64,000 nt of DNA from assembly GCA_905234665.1 (NCBI GenBank), contig CAJOIV010000001.1:1-64000 (forward strand), written 5' to 3'. The notes under the pieces were generated by a model, which did no database searches, had not been told where the DNA came from, and saw only the letters and a list, made by a program, of their open reading frames with translations. The stretch comes from an uncultured Bacteroidales bacterium. Lineage in GTDB: Bacteria > Bacteroidota > Bacteroidia > Bacteroidales > P3. The position numbers and the translations under genes are program-made. Shown in pieces: positions 41,138 through 51,915 of the stretch; within the stretch, counting starts at the first letter, position 1, and every line of letters starts with the position of its first letter.

Positions 41138-41612
41138 AGGCCGATTGGAGGACATTCTTGAGTACTCCGAGAATGTGACGAGATTTATCAACGGCCACAC
41201 CTTTGAGTCGTTTGTCGCCGACAAAGTCACCTACTATTCTGTAATGAAGAACGTGGAGATTGTGGGTGAAGCGGCTTATATGTTGAGCAAAGCTTTCAAG
41301 AAGGCACATCCCGCGACTCCGTGGAAAGTAGTTCAAGGTATGCGTCATGTTCTGGTGCATGACTATGCTACAATTGACGACAAGGAACTCTATAACACCG
41401 CAATCAACGGCATTCCCGAACTACGTGAGCAGGTGGCCAAGTACCTCGCCGACACCGATTGGGAGGCATGGGAGTCTGCTCCCGACGACTACGAGGACTC
41501 CGTCGACGAAGAAATGGCGAAACTTGCCCGCCGCATGAAGGCCGACGGACTGACGCCTGAATTGATTACAAAATACACAGGACTGACAGCGGAAGAAATA
41601 GAGAGATTGTAA
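41115..41612 (+). CDS. hepT: HepT-type HEPN-domain toxin (predicted RNase)
   Basis: 165 residues. The DUF86/HEPN fold (about 5-110) carries the catalytic R-x4-H-x-Y motif as RHVLVHDY and an EYSENVTRFINGHTFESF helix. The start overlaps mntA by 23 bp, the usual tight coupling. Relative to most HepT proteins it has an extra C-terminal helix (MKADGLTPELITKYTGLTAEEIERL), a motif seen at the ends of other Bacteroidales proteins. As a toxin it would cleave RNA when MntA is lost. It stands at the left edge of an AT-rich island. Confidence 0.9.
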   Translation: MRERARDKGRLEDILEYSENVTRFINGHTFESFVADKVTYYSVMKNVEIVGEAAYMLSKAFKKAHPATPWKVVQGMRHVLVHDYATIDDKELYNTAINGIPELREQVAKYLADTDWEAWESAPDDYEDSVDEEMAKLARRMKADGLTPELITKYTGLTAEEIERL

Positions 41613-41692
41613 GCGTGAAATTGATAAAATGAATATGACATAAAACGTAGAAATAGAAAAGAAATAGATAGAGCTTGAAGTGCTTGTTCTAA

Positions 41693-41807
41693 CGAGTAAA
41701 GACTGGTAATCATTACGGAACTAGAATAAGTTTACGGAAAGTTCACGCATTGGCGTGAAGCATTCGTACCTTATTTGTTCCAAGGCTTTTTACCAGTCGC
41801 CTACTCG
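41693..41807. repeat. 115-bp inverted-repeat element downstream of hepT
   Basis: Arms CGAGTAAAGACTGGTAA (41693) and its near-complement at 41790-41807, enclosing an inner hairpin TTCACGC-ATT-GGCGTGAA (41741-41758). No ORF. It could be a small MITE or a structured RNA; it occupies the middle of the 341-bp gap 41613-41953, whose other parts show no clear signal. Confidence 0.6.
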
Positions 41808-41953
41808 TAAATAAGGATTCACAAACGAAGGTTTCGCGCCTTTTTTATATTCTTATCACGACATCGGCTTCCTGCACTATGAACTGTAAGCTGAATTTGT
41901 TTAATCATTATAAAACTGTAGAGGCAACAGGATAAAAACGCCAATAAAAAACA

Positions 41954-42493
41954 ATGAAGAGAATAATACTTGTGTGCATCACCTTTCTGTGTATAGGGAA
42001 TATCCATGCTCAAAAACTAGACTTCAAATACTGGGATAAAACTGGTGAGTATGCATACGCCCACAAAATCATCATACCAACAAAAAGTAATCTAATAACT
42101 CTCGTTGATTTGTCACAATCAAGTTTTATTTCACTAATGAAACAATATGGTTATTTCCAAGATGCTAATATGGTAGAACCTTCTGACTATACTTTTGCTG
42201 CATTTTGTAATTATAGTTTGGACTTTTACATGGAACCCTTAAATGGATTTGGAACAAACACTATAGAACAGAGTGAAATTCGAAAATGTGTTAGGTTCAT
42301 TGGTAAAATGAATAATCTTTCTCCCCGCGATGCATTAACTAATCTTGCAAAGGAATTACAAGAGTACTACACCAAAATGGTTGATGGGAAGGACTGTTTT
42401 GTGATACCGACTGAACAAGGAGGAGGGTACGTAATTCTAATAGGAATGTCAAACGGTTTCTATGTAGTAGAATGTATGCATTTAAATAAATAG
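41954..42493 (+). CDS. Small exported protein of unknown function (island gene)
   Basis: 179 residues with a Sec signal peptide (LVCITFLCIGNIHAQ). The mature protein has no motif I recognise and is coded in distinctly AT-rich DNA, unlike the housekeeping genes on either side. The C-terminal half includes FVIPTEQGGGYVILIG and ends soon after. It sits between the HepT/MntA pair and the membrane protein at 42588, all on the same strand. A role linked to the neighbouring defence genes is guesswork. Confidence 0.7.
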   Translation: MKRIILVCITFLCIGNIHAQKLDFKYWDKTGEYAYAHKIIIPTKSNLITLVDLSQSSFISLMKQYGYFQDANMVEPSDYTFAAFCNYSLDFYMEPLNGFGTNTIEQSEIRKCVRFIGKMNNLSPRDALTNLAKELQEYYTKMVDGKDCFVIPTEQGGGYVILIGMSNGFYVVECMHLNK

Positions 42494-42501
42494 GAATGGT
42501 C

Positions 42502-42582
42502 ATGAATACATTTGCATTAGTAATCATCAAGGATGAGGTCAACGATATTATTCGGCACGGAAAACAATTAGCAATAGAATAA
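42502..42582 (+). CDS. Possible 26-residue small ORF
   Basis: ATG at 42502 to TAA at 42580-42582, below the ORF-track cutoff, lying 8 bp after one gene and 5 bp before the next. Translation begins MNTFALVIIKDEVNDIIRHG. The coding-like composition and tight spacing are the only support; it may also be the remnant of a longer gene. Confidence 0.35.
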   Translation: MNTFALVIIKDEVNDIIRHGKQLAIE

Positions 42583-42587
42583 CAAAG

Positions 42588-43955
42588 ATGAAAAGGAATA
42601 GTATTATTTGGATTATTATCGCAGTATGGCTTGTTGGCCTCGTTGGAACCTTTTTCTTTACCCAAATGGCAGTTGACAAGAAAGAGAAAAAACTGTGGAT
42701 GCAGGCACACGATGCATTAAGTGATTATTTCGACAGCCAATCAACCTACATGGATGTTGTTTATTCAGGGAAAAATGTGGCATACGAACAAATTTCCATC
42801 CCCGAAAGGCCTCAAAAAATTGACAACCCTCAGCAAGATTGGCAAAGAAGTCTAAACGATTCTTATGGGAGAAATCTTGAACAGTGGAAATCTGAATATG
42901 GTGATATTTGGAAATTATACAAGTTAAAGCCCAAATATAAAGCAGAAAACAGTTGGAATTCGGACAACGAATGGACCGGATGGATGTTCCATGGGTTAAA
43001 ATACTATAATGCCTGGGAGGGAATTGACGAGTTTATTGAATACCCTTATCAAGTTGGATTAAAAAAGCAGGATGACAATTTCTTTTATGGCTTTATGCCA
43101 ACAATACAGGAGGCTCTTAATAGTGCATACGAGTTTGAAACAGAAGACCCCAAATCATCAAATAGAAACAAATTTGCAGGTGGAAATAAATCCAGTATTT
43201 GGAACCTTAAAGATATGGTAGATAATGAATACTTTTTTCTTTGGAGTTATGATTATGATTGCAATAGGTGGGGAAAAGAAAGCACCGACAGCATGCTTCG
43301 AGCAACTGATTGGGATAAATATCATGTAAATAGTGCTAGCTCCTTGCCGACAACATATTCCTTTGTTGACGGTTTATTTGGCAAAACAGACTACCCAGGA
43401 GTATATAATGGATATTACCAAGTATACAACAGAATGCAAAGAACAGCTATTTGGGAAGTGAAGTATGATTGGCGTTTTGATAATAAAAGTCGTGACTTGA
43501 AGAAATACCGCATTTGGTGGGCGGCAATTATTACCTTTCTAATGCTTGGCTCAGTTATTCCTCTTTCTATCATTGAAAACAAGAAAAAGAAATTGGCAGA
43601 GGAAACATTGCAGGATAGGCTTATACGACTTTGCAATCCTCAAAATTTCATGAAAAAATATGACATGAAGAAAGTCGAGACAGCAAATGCCTTGTACCAA
43701 AGACTAATGACTGTTGGACTTGGGGAGCAAGCATTGAATGAGATTTCGCAAACGGCCATCACAGAATTGGGCATTACGCTGATTGATGAAACGCAATTGA
43801 AGAGACTGAAGGAGAAAGTGAATCCTCAGCACTATTTGAAGCCATACAATGCAGAAAAGGTTTCATTGGCAAATGAATTGTTCGCAAGAATCTGTAAAGA
43901 TGGATTGACTTATGAGGAATATATTGAAATAGAAAAAGAATCAAGAAAACTATAG
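42588..43955 (+). CDS. Two-TM membrane protein with duplicated cytoplasmic module (unknown)
   Basis: 455 residues. TM1 at about 6-26, a large extracytoplasmic domain rich in Trp, Tyr and Asn (about 30-305), TM2 at about 309-329, then a cytoplasmic tail with two related modules: CNPQNFMKKYDMKKVETANALY (about 349-386) and VNPQHYLKPYNAEKVSLANELF (about 412-448). I do not recognise the family. AT-rich composition indicates horizontal origin. It is the last plus-strand gene of the island and is convergent with AbiH, with a hairpin between them. A membrane sensor or effector is possible but unproven. Confidence 0.7.
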   Translation: MKRNSIIWIIIAVWLVGLVGTFFFTQMAVDKKEKKLWMQAHDALSDYFDSQSTYMDVVYSGKNVAYEQISIPERPQKIDNPQQDWQRSLNDSYGRNLEQWKSEYGDIWKLYKLKPKYKAENSWNSDNEWTGWMFHGLKYYNAWEGIDEFIEYPYQVGLKKQDDNFFYGFMPTIQEALNSAYEFETEDPKSSNRNKFAGGNKSSIWNLKDMVDNEYFFLWSYDYDCNRWGKESTDSMLRATDWDKYHVNSASSLPTTYSFVDGLFGKTDYPGVYNGYYQVYNRMQRTAIWEVKYDWRFDNKSRDLKKYRIWWAAIITFLMLGSVIPLSIIENKKKKLAEETLQDRLIRLCNPQNFMKKYDMKKVETANALYQRLMTVGLGEQALNEISQTAITELGITLIDETQLKRLKEKVNPQHYLKPYNAEKVSLANELFARICKDGLTYEEYIEIEKESRKL

Positions 43956-44082
43956 CATCATAAGGAGAATATTACTGAATATTTCGATGGTATCGAGTAT
44001 TATTTCATCATTCCCCCAAAGCATTTCATTTTTTATTTTGCCATGTCGGGGGGGGGCTTATGCACTCGCAAATTATACAGAA

Positions 44083-44121
44083 ATCATGAGCATGGTTTTT
44101 CGGAATCATACTCATGATTTT
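44083..44121. terminator. Bidirectional terminator-like hairpin between the two-TM gene and abiH
   Basis: A 17-bp stem AAATCATGAG... / ...CTCATGATTT with one mismatch and T/A-rich flanks on both sides. Confidence 0.75.
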
Positions 44122-44179
44122 TAATATATATAATCTTGAAGATTTTACAACAAAGAAATGAACTCACCATGGGGATACC

Positions 44180-45145
44180 TTACTTTATTCCCATTTTTTT
44201 CATCATCATTCTGTTTGTAAGAGTAAAAAGGATTTCATTGAGTTTTGCAAAATCGTTTTTATCGTCCGTAATGATAAAATTCAAATGAGATTGCTCAAAT
44301 AGCCGCCGTAATTCAACATCCATTTCCCGTATTCTTTGCTTGATTGCCAACTGTGATTGATTGTCCTTTGTTACGATAGTAATGTTTTGCTTGCTTGTTT
44401 CCTCGATAGCTCTTCCAGTGGAAAGTTCCTTTAAATATCTTTCAAAATATATAAAATCGATGCTACCAAATGACAACCCAAAGAAAATGATATCATTTGC
44501 ATTTTCTAATGAATTATTGATGTCATGATGCGGATAATGACGGTTCGACGTTTTATGCAACCATTCATATCCTGTAGGCAATGGTGTTTCATCTACACCT
44601 AAAATAATAGAACTATTTGATAGTTCTCCATGTAAATGCTGACAATGCATTTCTTGGTACTGACCTATTAATTTGCTAAAATAGTTTATGTCCGTATAGT
44701 TAAAGGAATAAACCATATCAAAACAGTTCGCCCTTAATATCGAAGCAGCGCAACATTCATTTTTTATTGTGTTTATAGAATTTTTCTGCGCCTCTTCAAT
44801 GAATTTCTGCAATCCTGATTGGAGATTGTTAAAATAGATTTCATCTTCTTTTGCTGTGCTAAATGTATTATTGACTGCAATATTGGCTGCAAAGTTCAAT
44901 AATTCTTTTTCCAAATCAAACCAAGCATTTTCTTCTAATACCATAGTTCGAATTGTTTCTATATAGTCTTTCATACAAATGTTATGGGGTTCTTCACCTA
45001 AATCAAGAATCCCATTTTTTGAAATTGGGAGTTTGTTGAACTCCACATGTGGCCAACAATTGGATTTCGCAAAGTCGGAATATTTAGTTTTAAGACCTAA
45101 ATCCAAATCAAATCCATTTCCAATGACAAGTATTGAATTACTCAT
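44180..45145 (-). CDS. AbiH-family phage abortive-infection protein
   Basis: 321 residues from the ATG at 45145. The N-terminus MSNSILVIGNGFDLDLGLKTKYSDF is the AbiH signature, and the later SFNYTDI and HLHGELSN segments are shared by the family. AbiH acts in abortive phage infection in lactococci; its mechanism is unknown. AT-rich like the other island genes, and without neighbours on its own strand. No -7 box was found upstream. Confidence 0.88.
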   Translation of the reverse strand: MSNSILVIGNGFDLDLGLKTKYSDFAKSNCWPHVEFNKLPISKNGILDLGEEPHNICMKDYIETIRTMVLEENAWFDLEKELLNFAANIAVNNTFSTAKEDEIYFNNLQSGLQKFIEEAQKNSINTIKNECCAASILRANCFDMVYSFNYTDINYFSKLIGQYQEMHCQHLHGELSNSSIILGVDETPLPTGYEWLHKTSNRHYPHHDINNSLENANDIIFFGLSFGSIDFIYFERYLKELSTGRAIEETSKQNITIVTKDNQSQLAIKQRIREMDVELRRLFEQSHLNFIITDDKNDFAKLNEILFTLTNRMMMKKMGIK

Positions 45146-45804
45146 ATTCTTTTTATTATGTGTTCCATTTCGGAACAAAAAATGTCACAATTCATAAGTT
45201 GTCGCATTATTTTGCAATAACTTGTCGGAATTCCCGACAGGTTGAACCTGTAAAATCTCCCAACAAGTTGATTTTATAACGCAGAGACCACTTTATTATT
45301 GTGTTTCCTTACAAAGAATCAACAATAGCTCTGGGAACTAATGGACTTTATACAAATACATGCTGATGAGAATTGAGATTGGTAAGCAGACCGCCGACAC
45401 TCCGTCGAGAGATCACCGAGAGATCACCCAATAATAGTGCTGTAAATCAGCATTTTGTGCACTTTATATGCAGTTTCTTGTATTCTGTTGGTTTTCAGTG
45501 GTTTTAATATTGCCACAAAGAAGGCACAAAGAACCCACACATAACCCACGAAGTGGTATGCCTGCCGAGCATGTTGAGGCAAACCACAAACAAAAAAGAG
45601 AGGCCAATCGGTCTCTCTTTTTCGCATTTCGAGAATTACTCAATCACCTTTTTTATGGTGGTGAGGTTTTAGAGAGGGGGTGTTGCCCGGAGTCTCTTTG
45701 TTGTCTCTCTGTCGTCTATCGGGTTTCCCCGTAGACTTTGCAATCCTTTTCGGACCTGGTTTGATTCCCATAGTTCTTCCGATTTAATTGGTTAAACATT
45801 ATTT
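45146..45804. other. 659-bp gene-poor stretch between abiH and dnaK
   Basis: No credible gene. Contains a direct repeat GAGAGATCACC (about 45408-45430), a rho-independent hairpin at 45594-45626 with no obvious gene before it, and a short TCACC/GGTGA hairpin near 45645. The small ORFs reported on both strands look like chance. An unrecognised small RNA ending at the terminator is possible. This may be the right edge of the accessory island. Confidence 0.5.
45594..45626. terminator. Orphan rho-independent terminator
   Basis: AAAAAGAGAG ... CTCTCTTTTT stem with GCCAATCGGT loop region, T-run on both sides. It may end dnaK transcripts read from the other strand or an upstream small RNA. Confidence 0.7.
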
Positions 45805-47742
<1,938 letters not shown>

Positions 47743-47781
47743 AATATTACTTGTTTTTTGTTTTATTCTTTGTGGTTTACC

Positions 47782-47931
47782 TGCCAGTCGACGTAGACTG
47801 ACACCTCACTATTATCAACTAATGTGCCACCCTCCTGCCACCGCCGCCCCGACTGACAATATGGCAGTCTCCGAACAGCAAGCCGCCCATTATGAGAAAG
47901 TTTGTCTGTGGGTATACTAAAATCCTGCCAG
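47782..47931. promoter_or_regulatory. Possible heat-shock operator between dnaK and murF
   Basis: Inverted half-sites TGCCAGTC / GACTGACA at 47782-47803 and GACTGACA / TGGCAGTC at 47851-47869, plus a single CTGCCAG near 47924. They lie in the divergent gap and do not match the CIRCE sequence. Confidence 0.5.
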
Positions 47932-47968
47932 TATCGTTAAAAGGGTTAGTAAATTAATGGTTTGTTTA

Positions 47969-49270
47969 ATGGATATCGAACAACTCTATCAAGTATACCT
48001 CCAGTCGAGGACGGTCACTACCGACTCGCGACAGATCATCCCCGGATGCATCTTTTTTGCCTTCAAAGGGGATAATTTCGACGGCAATGCCTTCGTACCC
48101 CAAGCGCTGAAGCAAGGGGCGGCATTGTGTGTCACCTCCGACCCGCAGTACACCGACGACAGCCGCTGCATGGTAGTGCCCGATGTCTTGACCACATTGC
48201 AGGACTTGGCCCGCGAACACCGCCGGCATATCACGATGCCCGTCATCGGCATCACAGGCACCAACGGCAAGACCACCACCAAGGAGTTGGTCCATGCCGT
48301 GCTCAGCAAGCGGTACCGTACCTCCGCCACCAAGGGCAATTTCAACAACCACCTCGGGGTGCCGCTGACACTGCTTTCCATCCCCTCCGACACCGAGTTG
48401 TCCATCGTGGAGATGGGAGCCAACCACCCTAGGGAGATAGAGGCCCTATGCCATATTGCCGACCCCGACTGCGGACTCATCACCAACGTAGGTCGTGCCC
48501 ACCTCGAGGGCTTCGGCAGTTTCGAAGGGGTGGTGCACACCAAGACAGAGCTATACCGGCACTTATCCGGAAAGCACGGCCTTGTATTCGTGAATGCCGG
48601 CAATTCCATCCTCACCTCCCACCCCTCACTTCTCACCTCCCACCTCCACGTGGTATCCTACGGCAGTCCTGCCAATGCCGACGTACGCGGCACCCTCGTG
48701 GGCAGCGACCCCTACCTCCATTTCTATTTCGAGGTGGGCGACAACGTCTACAACGTCCGCACCCATCTGCTGGGCAACTACAACTTCGACAACTGCATGG
48801 CCGCCGTGGCCGTGGGGCTCCATTTCGGTGTAGAGCCGTTCGACATCAAGGAGGCCCTCGAACAATACGAACCCACCAACCGACGCTCGCAATACAAGGA
48901 CACCGGCCGTAACCGTTTGTTCCTCGACTGCTACAATGCCAACCCCTCCAGCATGAAGGCTGCGCTGGAAAGTTTCGCCGCCCTCCCCTACCCTTGCAAG
49001 GTGCCCCTCCTGGGCGGCATGAAGGAACTCGGCAAGGAGAGCCAGCAAGAACACCAGGCCGTCGTTGAGCAGGCCCTCGCGGGCGACTACAGCCAGATTG
49101 TCCTTGTCGGTCCTGAATTCCAACCCATGTCGGGAGGCGACAAGGTTCTCTGGTTTCCCGATGTCGAGGCCGCTGTTGCCCATTTCCACCAGCACCCCCT
49201 CAACGGTGCCACCATCCTGCTGAAAGGCTCCAACAGCACCCGCATGTGGCTGCTGGAACCGGAATTCTGA
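47969..49270 (+). CDS. murF: UDP-N-acetylmuramoyl-tripeptide--D-alanyl-D-alanine ligase MurF
   Basis: 433 residues from the ATG at 47969. Adds D-Ala-D-Ala to the UDP-MurNAc tripeptide in the cytoplasm. Mur ligase order is intact: N-terminal substrate domain (TDSRQIIPGCIFFAFKGDNFDG), central ATPase (GITGTNGKTTTKEL, NFNNHLGVPLTLL, MGANHPREI, VGRAHLEGFGS) and C-terminal Rossmann domain (DCYNANPSSMKAAL, GGMKELG). A TCACCTC/CCACCTC-type heptamer array encodes SILTSHPSLLTSHL in the central domain. Divergent from dnaK, not in a dcw cluster. Confidence 0.96.
   Translation: MDIEQLYQVYLQSRTVTTDSRQIIPGCIFFAFKGDNFDGNAFVPQALKQGAALCVTSDPQYTDDSRCMVVPDVLTTLQDLAREHRRHITMPVIGITGTNGKTTTKELVHAVLSKRYRTSATKGNFNNHLGVPLTLLSIPSDTELSIVEMGANHPREIEALCHIADPDCGLITNVGRAHLEGFGSFEGVVHTKTELYRHLSGKHGLVFVNAGNSILTSHPSLLTSHLHVVSYGSPANADVRGTLVGSDPYLHFYFEVGDNVYNVRTHLLGNYNFDNCMAAVAVGLHFGVEPFDIKEALEQYEPTNRRSQYKDTGRNRLFLDCYNANPSSMKAALESFAALPYPCKVPLLGGMKELGKESQQEHQAVVEQALAGDYSQIVLVGPEFQPMSGGDKVLWFPDVEAAVAHFHQHPLNGATILLKGSNSTRMWLLEPEF
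48610..48649. repeat. Heptamer-like array inside murF
   Basis: Degenerate units CTCACCT, CCCACCC, CTCACTT, CTCACCT, CCCACCT, in frame. Five units of 7 bp fit from 48611 to 48645. Confidence 0.75.
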
Positions 49271-49277
49271 TTCGGTC

Positions 49278-50201
49278 ATGGACAAGAGAATTGCACTCGG
49301 ACACCTGTCTGCCGCCGGGGCCTACTTCATCTTCGGCCTCAATGTGGTGATGTGCCGCGATATCGCCAACAGCGGCGGCCTGCCCCCCATCGTGCTCTTT
49401 GCCATGCGCACCGCCGGCGCAGGGGTGCTGTTCTGGCTCCTCTCGCTCGTCACCCCGAATGAGAAGGTGCCGCCCCGCGACCTGCTGAAAATCGCAGGAG
49501 CCTCCATGCTGGGTGTTTTCCTTCCGCAATTGACCTTCTTAAATGCCATCGCGCTGACCACTCCCGTCGACCTGACCGTCATCAACACCATCACCCCCAT
49601 CCTCACCATGTTCGTGGCAGCCATCTTCCTGCGCGAACCCATCACCTGGAAGAAAGCCCTGGGCGTCGCCGTCAGTTTCGGCGGCATCGTGTGGCTTGTA
49701 TTGCAGAGCGTCGCCTTGGGCGGCGGTCCCAGCGAGACACAACCGTTGGGACTGGTATTCTGTTTCAGCAACGCGACAGTCTTCGCCCTCTACCTGGGAA
49801 TATGCCGCCCCATCATCGCGCGCTACTCGGTGGTGACACTGATGAAATGGATGTTCCTTGTGGCCTTCCTACTGTGCATTCCCTTCACCCTCCCGCAACT
49901 GGCCAACGTGCATCCCGAGGCGATGAACGCCCGGATATGGTGGGAGGTTGCCTTCGTCATCGTATTCTCCACCTTCGTGGCCTACTACCTCATCCCCTAC
50001 GGGCAGAAACGCATCCGCCCTACACTGGTGAGCATGTATGGTTACCTGCAGCCCATCATCGCCATTGCCGCGGCCATCCTCACAGGCATGGACCGCCTGA
50101 CCGGGACCAAACTGGCCGCCGCCCTGCTGGTTTTCGCTGGCGTGTATATCGTCAACCAGAGCCGTTCCGCCCCACCGCCATCTGTGGGAAAAAGGACATA
50201 A
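49278..50201 (+). CDS. EamA-family drug/metabolite transporter
   Basis: 307 residues, ten membrane helices in two EamA repeats (about 8-145 and 160-290). Contains SAAGAYFIFGLNVVMCRDI, TPVDLTVINTITPILTMF and the second-repeat VSMYGYLQPIIAIAAAIL. DMT exporters of this type move metabolites or amino acids out across the inner membrane; the substrate cannot be deduced. It begins 7 bp after murF and is probably co-transcribed. The tRNA-Pro gene lies convergently downstream. Confidence 0.9.
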   Translation: MDKRIALGHLSAAGAYFIFGLNVVMCRDIANSGGLPPIVLFAMRTAGAGVLFWLLSLVTPNEKVPPRDLLKIAGASMLGVFLPQLTFLNAIALTTPVDLTVINTITPILTMFVAAIFLREPITWKKALGVAVSFGGIVWLVLQSVALGGGPSETQPLGLVFCFSNATVFALYLGICRPIIARYSVVTLMKWMFLVAFLLCIPFTLPQLANVHPEAMNARIWWEVAFVIVFSTFVAYYLIPYGQKRIRPTLVSMYGYLQPIIAIAAAILTGMDRLTGTKLAAALLVFAGVYIVNQSRSAPPPSVGKRT

Positions 50202-50239
50202 AAAGAGGGGACCCGGATAACCGAATCCCCTTCTCTCTG

Positions 50240-50313
50240 TCGGGGCGAAAAGACTCGAACTTTCGACCCCTTGCACCCCATGCAAGTGCGCTAGCCAACT
50301 GCGCCACGCCCCG
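50240..50313 (-). tRNA. tRNA-Pro (anticodon GGG)
   Basis: 74 bases. Acceptor stem CGGGGCG/CGCCCCG pairs perfectly, D stem GCGC/GCGC, anticodon stem CTTGC/GCAAG with loop ATGGGGT (GGG), T stem GAAAG/CTTTT with loop TTCGAGT. CCA is not encoded. A -7 box is present upstream. Confidence 0.96.
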
Positions 50314-50347
50314 AACTAAAAGGTGTTTTTCTCTCTGAAAACGGTTG

Positions 50348-50355
50348 CAAAAGTA
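50348..50355 (-). promoter_or_regulatory. -7 box of tRNA-Pro
   Basis: Minus-strand TACTTTTG, 35 bases upstream of the mature tRNA, with a TTG-containing sequence at about 50375. Confidence 0.75.
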
Positions 50356-50453
50356 CTACTTTTTCTTGTACTGACAAAATTTTTTTCAAAAAAAATTTGC
50401 CCAACCCTCAATACCGATATTTCAATCCATTGTAGTTTAACTAACTACAGAAA

Positions 50454-51893
50454 CTATTCCGCATGGCGAAGGAGCACCGTCAATCTGTTTTGCCTGCTGG
50501 CCGACGGTGTGTTTTCCCCTGTTTCCGTGCCGTTATGAAAGAAAATCGGGGTACCTGTAGGTAGCTGAGACGACACGTATGTACGTAAAGAACTGATTCT
50601 TTGCTCCGTAAGCAGAATATTAAACGTCTGGTCGGTGGTCTGGTCGCACTCAAGAGTGAAATGGGCCTCCACCTCCGGGTTGTCGCGCAGGAAGCTGATT
50701 ACCGATGTCAAGGCCTCCATCCTGCGGGGTTCCAAGTCGGTTCCTGCATTGGTGCCGAAGATGCTATCGTACGTCAAAGGTGTGCCGAGGGGCAGTGCTT
50801 CCAGCCGCACGTCGTAGCGCATCTCCGCAATCAAGGCGTTGTCATCCACGCGAGCGGACGAGAAAACGTAACTCTTTTTGAAATAGTCGGGTTTCTCAAT
50901 GCTCAGCCTGCCTTCCACATTAGGCTGTACGAAGAGGCCGTAGGTGCCGTCGGCACGGGTCTGTGCCGAGCCAATCTTGCGCCCCTCATGGGTCACCACC
51001 ACATTGGCGCCCCCCAATGGAGTGCCATTGTGGTCTGTCACGGTGCCTTGCAGCATCATTCCATCGAGGCGGCCTTTGAAACGGAACAGCTCTTCATGTC
51101 CGTTGCGGGTGGAAATCCAGTAGCCGCAGCGGGCGGCGGTGTCGACCACCATCTCCCAATCGTCGACCGAACTGTTAATAGGCTCGGGCAACCGCTGGAC
51201 GATGTAGTTGTCGAAGATAATCATGTCGGAACTGGCGTTGGGCCGCACATGGGTGGCACAGATGCTGTATCCGCGACCGTCGTTCAATCCGTCGGAGGCG
51301 AAGAGCAGATAGTCGTAATAGAATGTCGGATGGATTTCGTTGCCGGCAGTGTTGACTCGCACCCCCATGTTCACCGGGGTCTCCCATATTCTGCCGTTCC
51401 AGTGCGAACACCAGAGATCGTAGCCCCCGAGGGAGCCCTTGCCGCGTGACGAGAATACCATGTAGTTTCCGTCGGCCGAGAAGGTGGGGTGGTTGATATC
51501 GTCCGTCCAACCCCGCGGGGTCACCCGCCGGTTCTTGCGGGCCAGCCATCCTTTGTCCTTCACCCTTACAAACAACTGCGACCCTCCTTCGGCGGCGACA
51601 CAAAAGTAGAGTCGTCCGTCGCGCGGGTTGCGTACCACATACTGCAACCCCTCGTGCATCCGTTTCAGCAGGGTGTCGGGCTCCATCGCCCACACGTAAT
51701 CGCCCGACTGCACATCGGTCATCATCATGCCGGCGCTGCATCCATACAGGCGACCGTCGACCACCGAGAGGTTATAGAGTCCCCACGGAAGTTTCACGTT
51801 CTCCTGACATTCAATGGTCAGGAACGCCTCACCCTGGCCTCTCACTGGCCCGAGAGCCAAGAGGGCTACCGTCAGCAGAACAAACTTTCTCAT
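50454..51893 (-). CDS. OmpA-family protein with PD40 propeller and carboxypeptidase-regulatory domain
   Basis: 479 residues from the ATG at 51893. Signal peptide ending PVRGQG (about residue 20). A beta-propeller of PD40/WD40-like repeats (about 30-265; HPTFSADGNYMVFSSRGKGSLGGYDLW), a CarboxypepD_reg-type domain (about 278-360; LQGTVTDHNGTPLGGANVVVT) and a C-terminal OmpA-like peptidoglycan-binding domain (about 385-475) follow. This order resembles gliding and type IX secretion-associated proteins such as PorE, but lacks the TPR domain and the diagnostic partners, so a general periplasm-to-peptidoglycan linker is safer. 22 bp downstream of lon, same strand. Confidence 0.85.
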   Translation of the reverse strand: MRKFVLLTVALLALGPVRGQGEAFLTIECQENVKLPWGLYNLSVVDGRLYGCSAGMMMTDVQSGDYVWAMEPDTLLKRMHEGLQYVVRNPRDGRLYFCVAAEGGSQLFVRVKDKGWLARKNRRVTPRGWTDDINHPTFSADGNYMVFSSRGKGSLGGYDLWCSHWNGRIWETPVNMGVRVNTAGNEIHPTFYYDYLLFASDGLNDGRGYSICATHVRPNASSDMIIFDNYIVQRLPEPINSSVDDWEMVVDTAARCGYWISTRNGHEELFRFKGRLDGMMLQGTVTDHNGTPLGGANVVVTHEGRKIGSAQTRADGTYGLFVQPNVEGRLSIEKPDYFKKSYVFSSARVDDNALIAEMRYDVRLEALPLGTPLTYDSIFGTNAGTDLEPRRMEALTSVISFLRDNPEVEAHFTLECDQTTDQTFNILLTEQRISSLRTYVSSQLPTGTPIFFHNGTETGENTPSASRQNRLTVLLRHAE

Positions 51894-51915
51894 GTAGGCA
51901 CGCATTGTCTATGGG

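Noticed and set aside
45424-45734. ORFs of 67 and 88 residues in the abiH-dnaK gap, or an integrase remnant/attachment site
   Set aside because: They overlap a terminator hairpin, lack a start context and match no family I can name; no tRNA or direct repeat pair defines an attachment site.
45740-45785. tRNA or tmRNA 3' end (GGTTTGATTCC-like sequence)
   Set aside because: The flanking bases do not form a T stem or acceptor stem.
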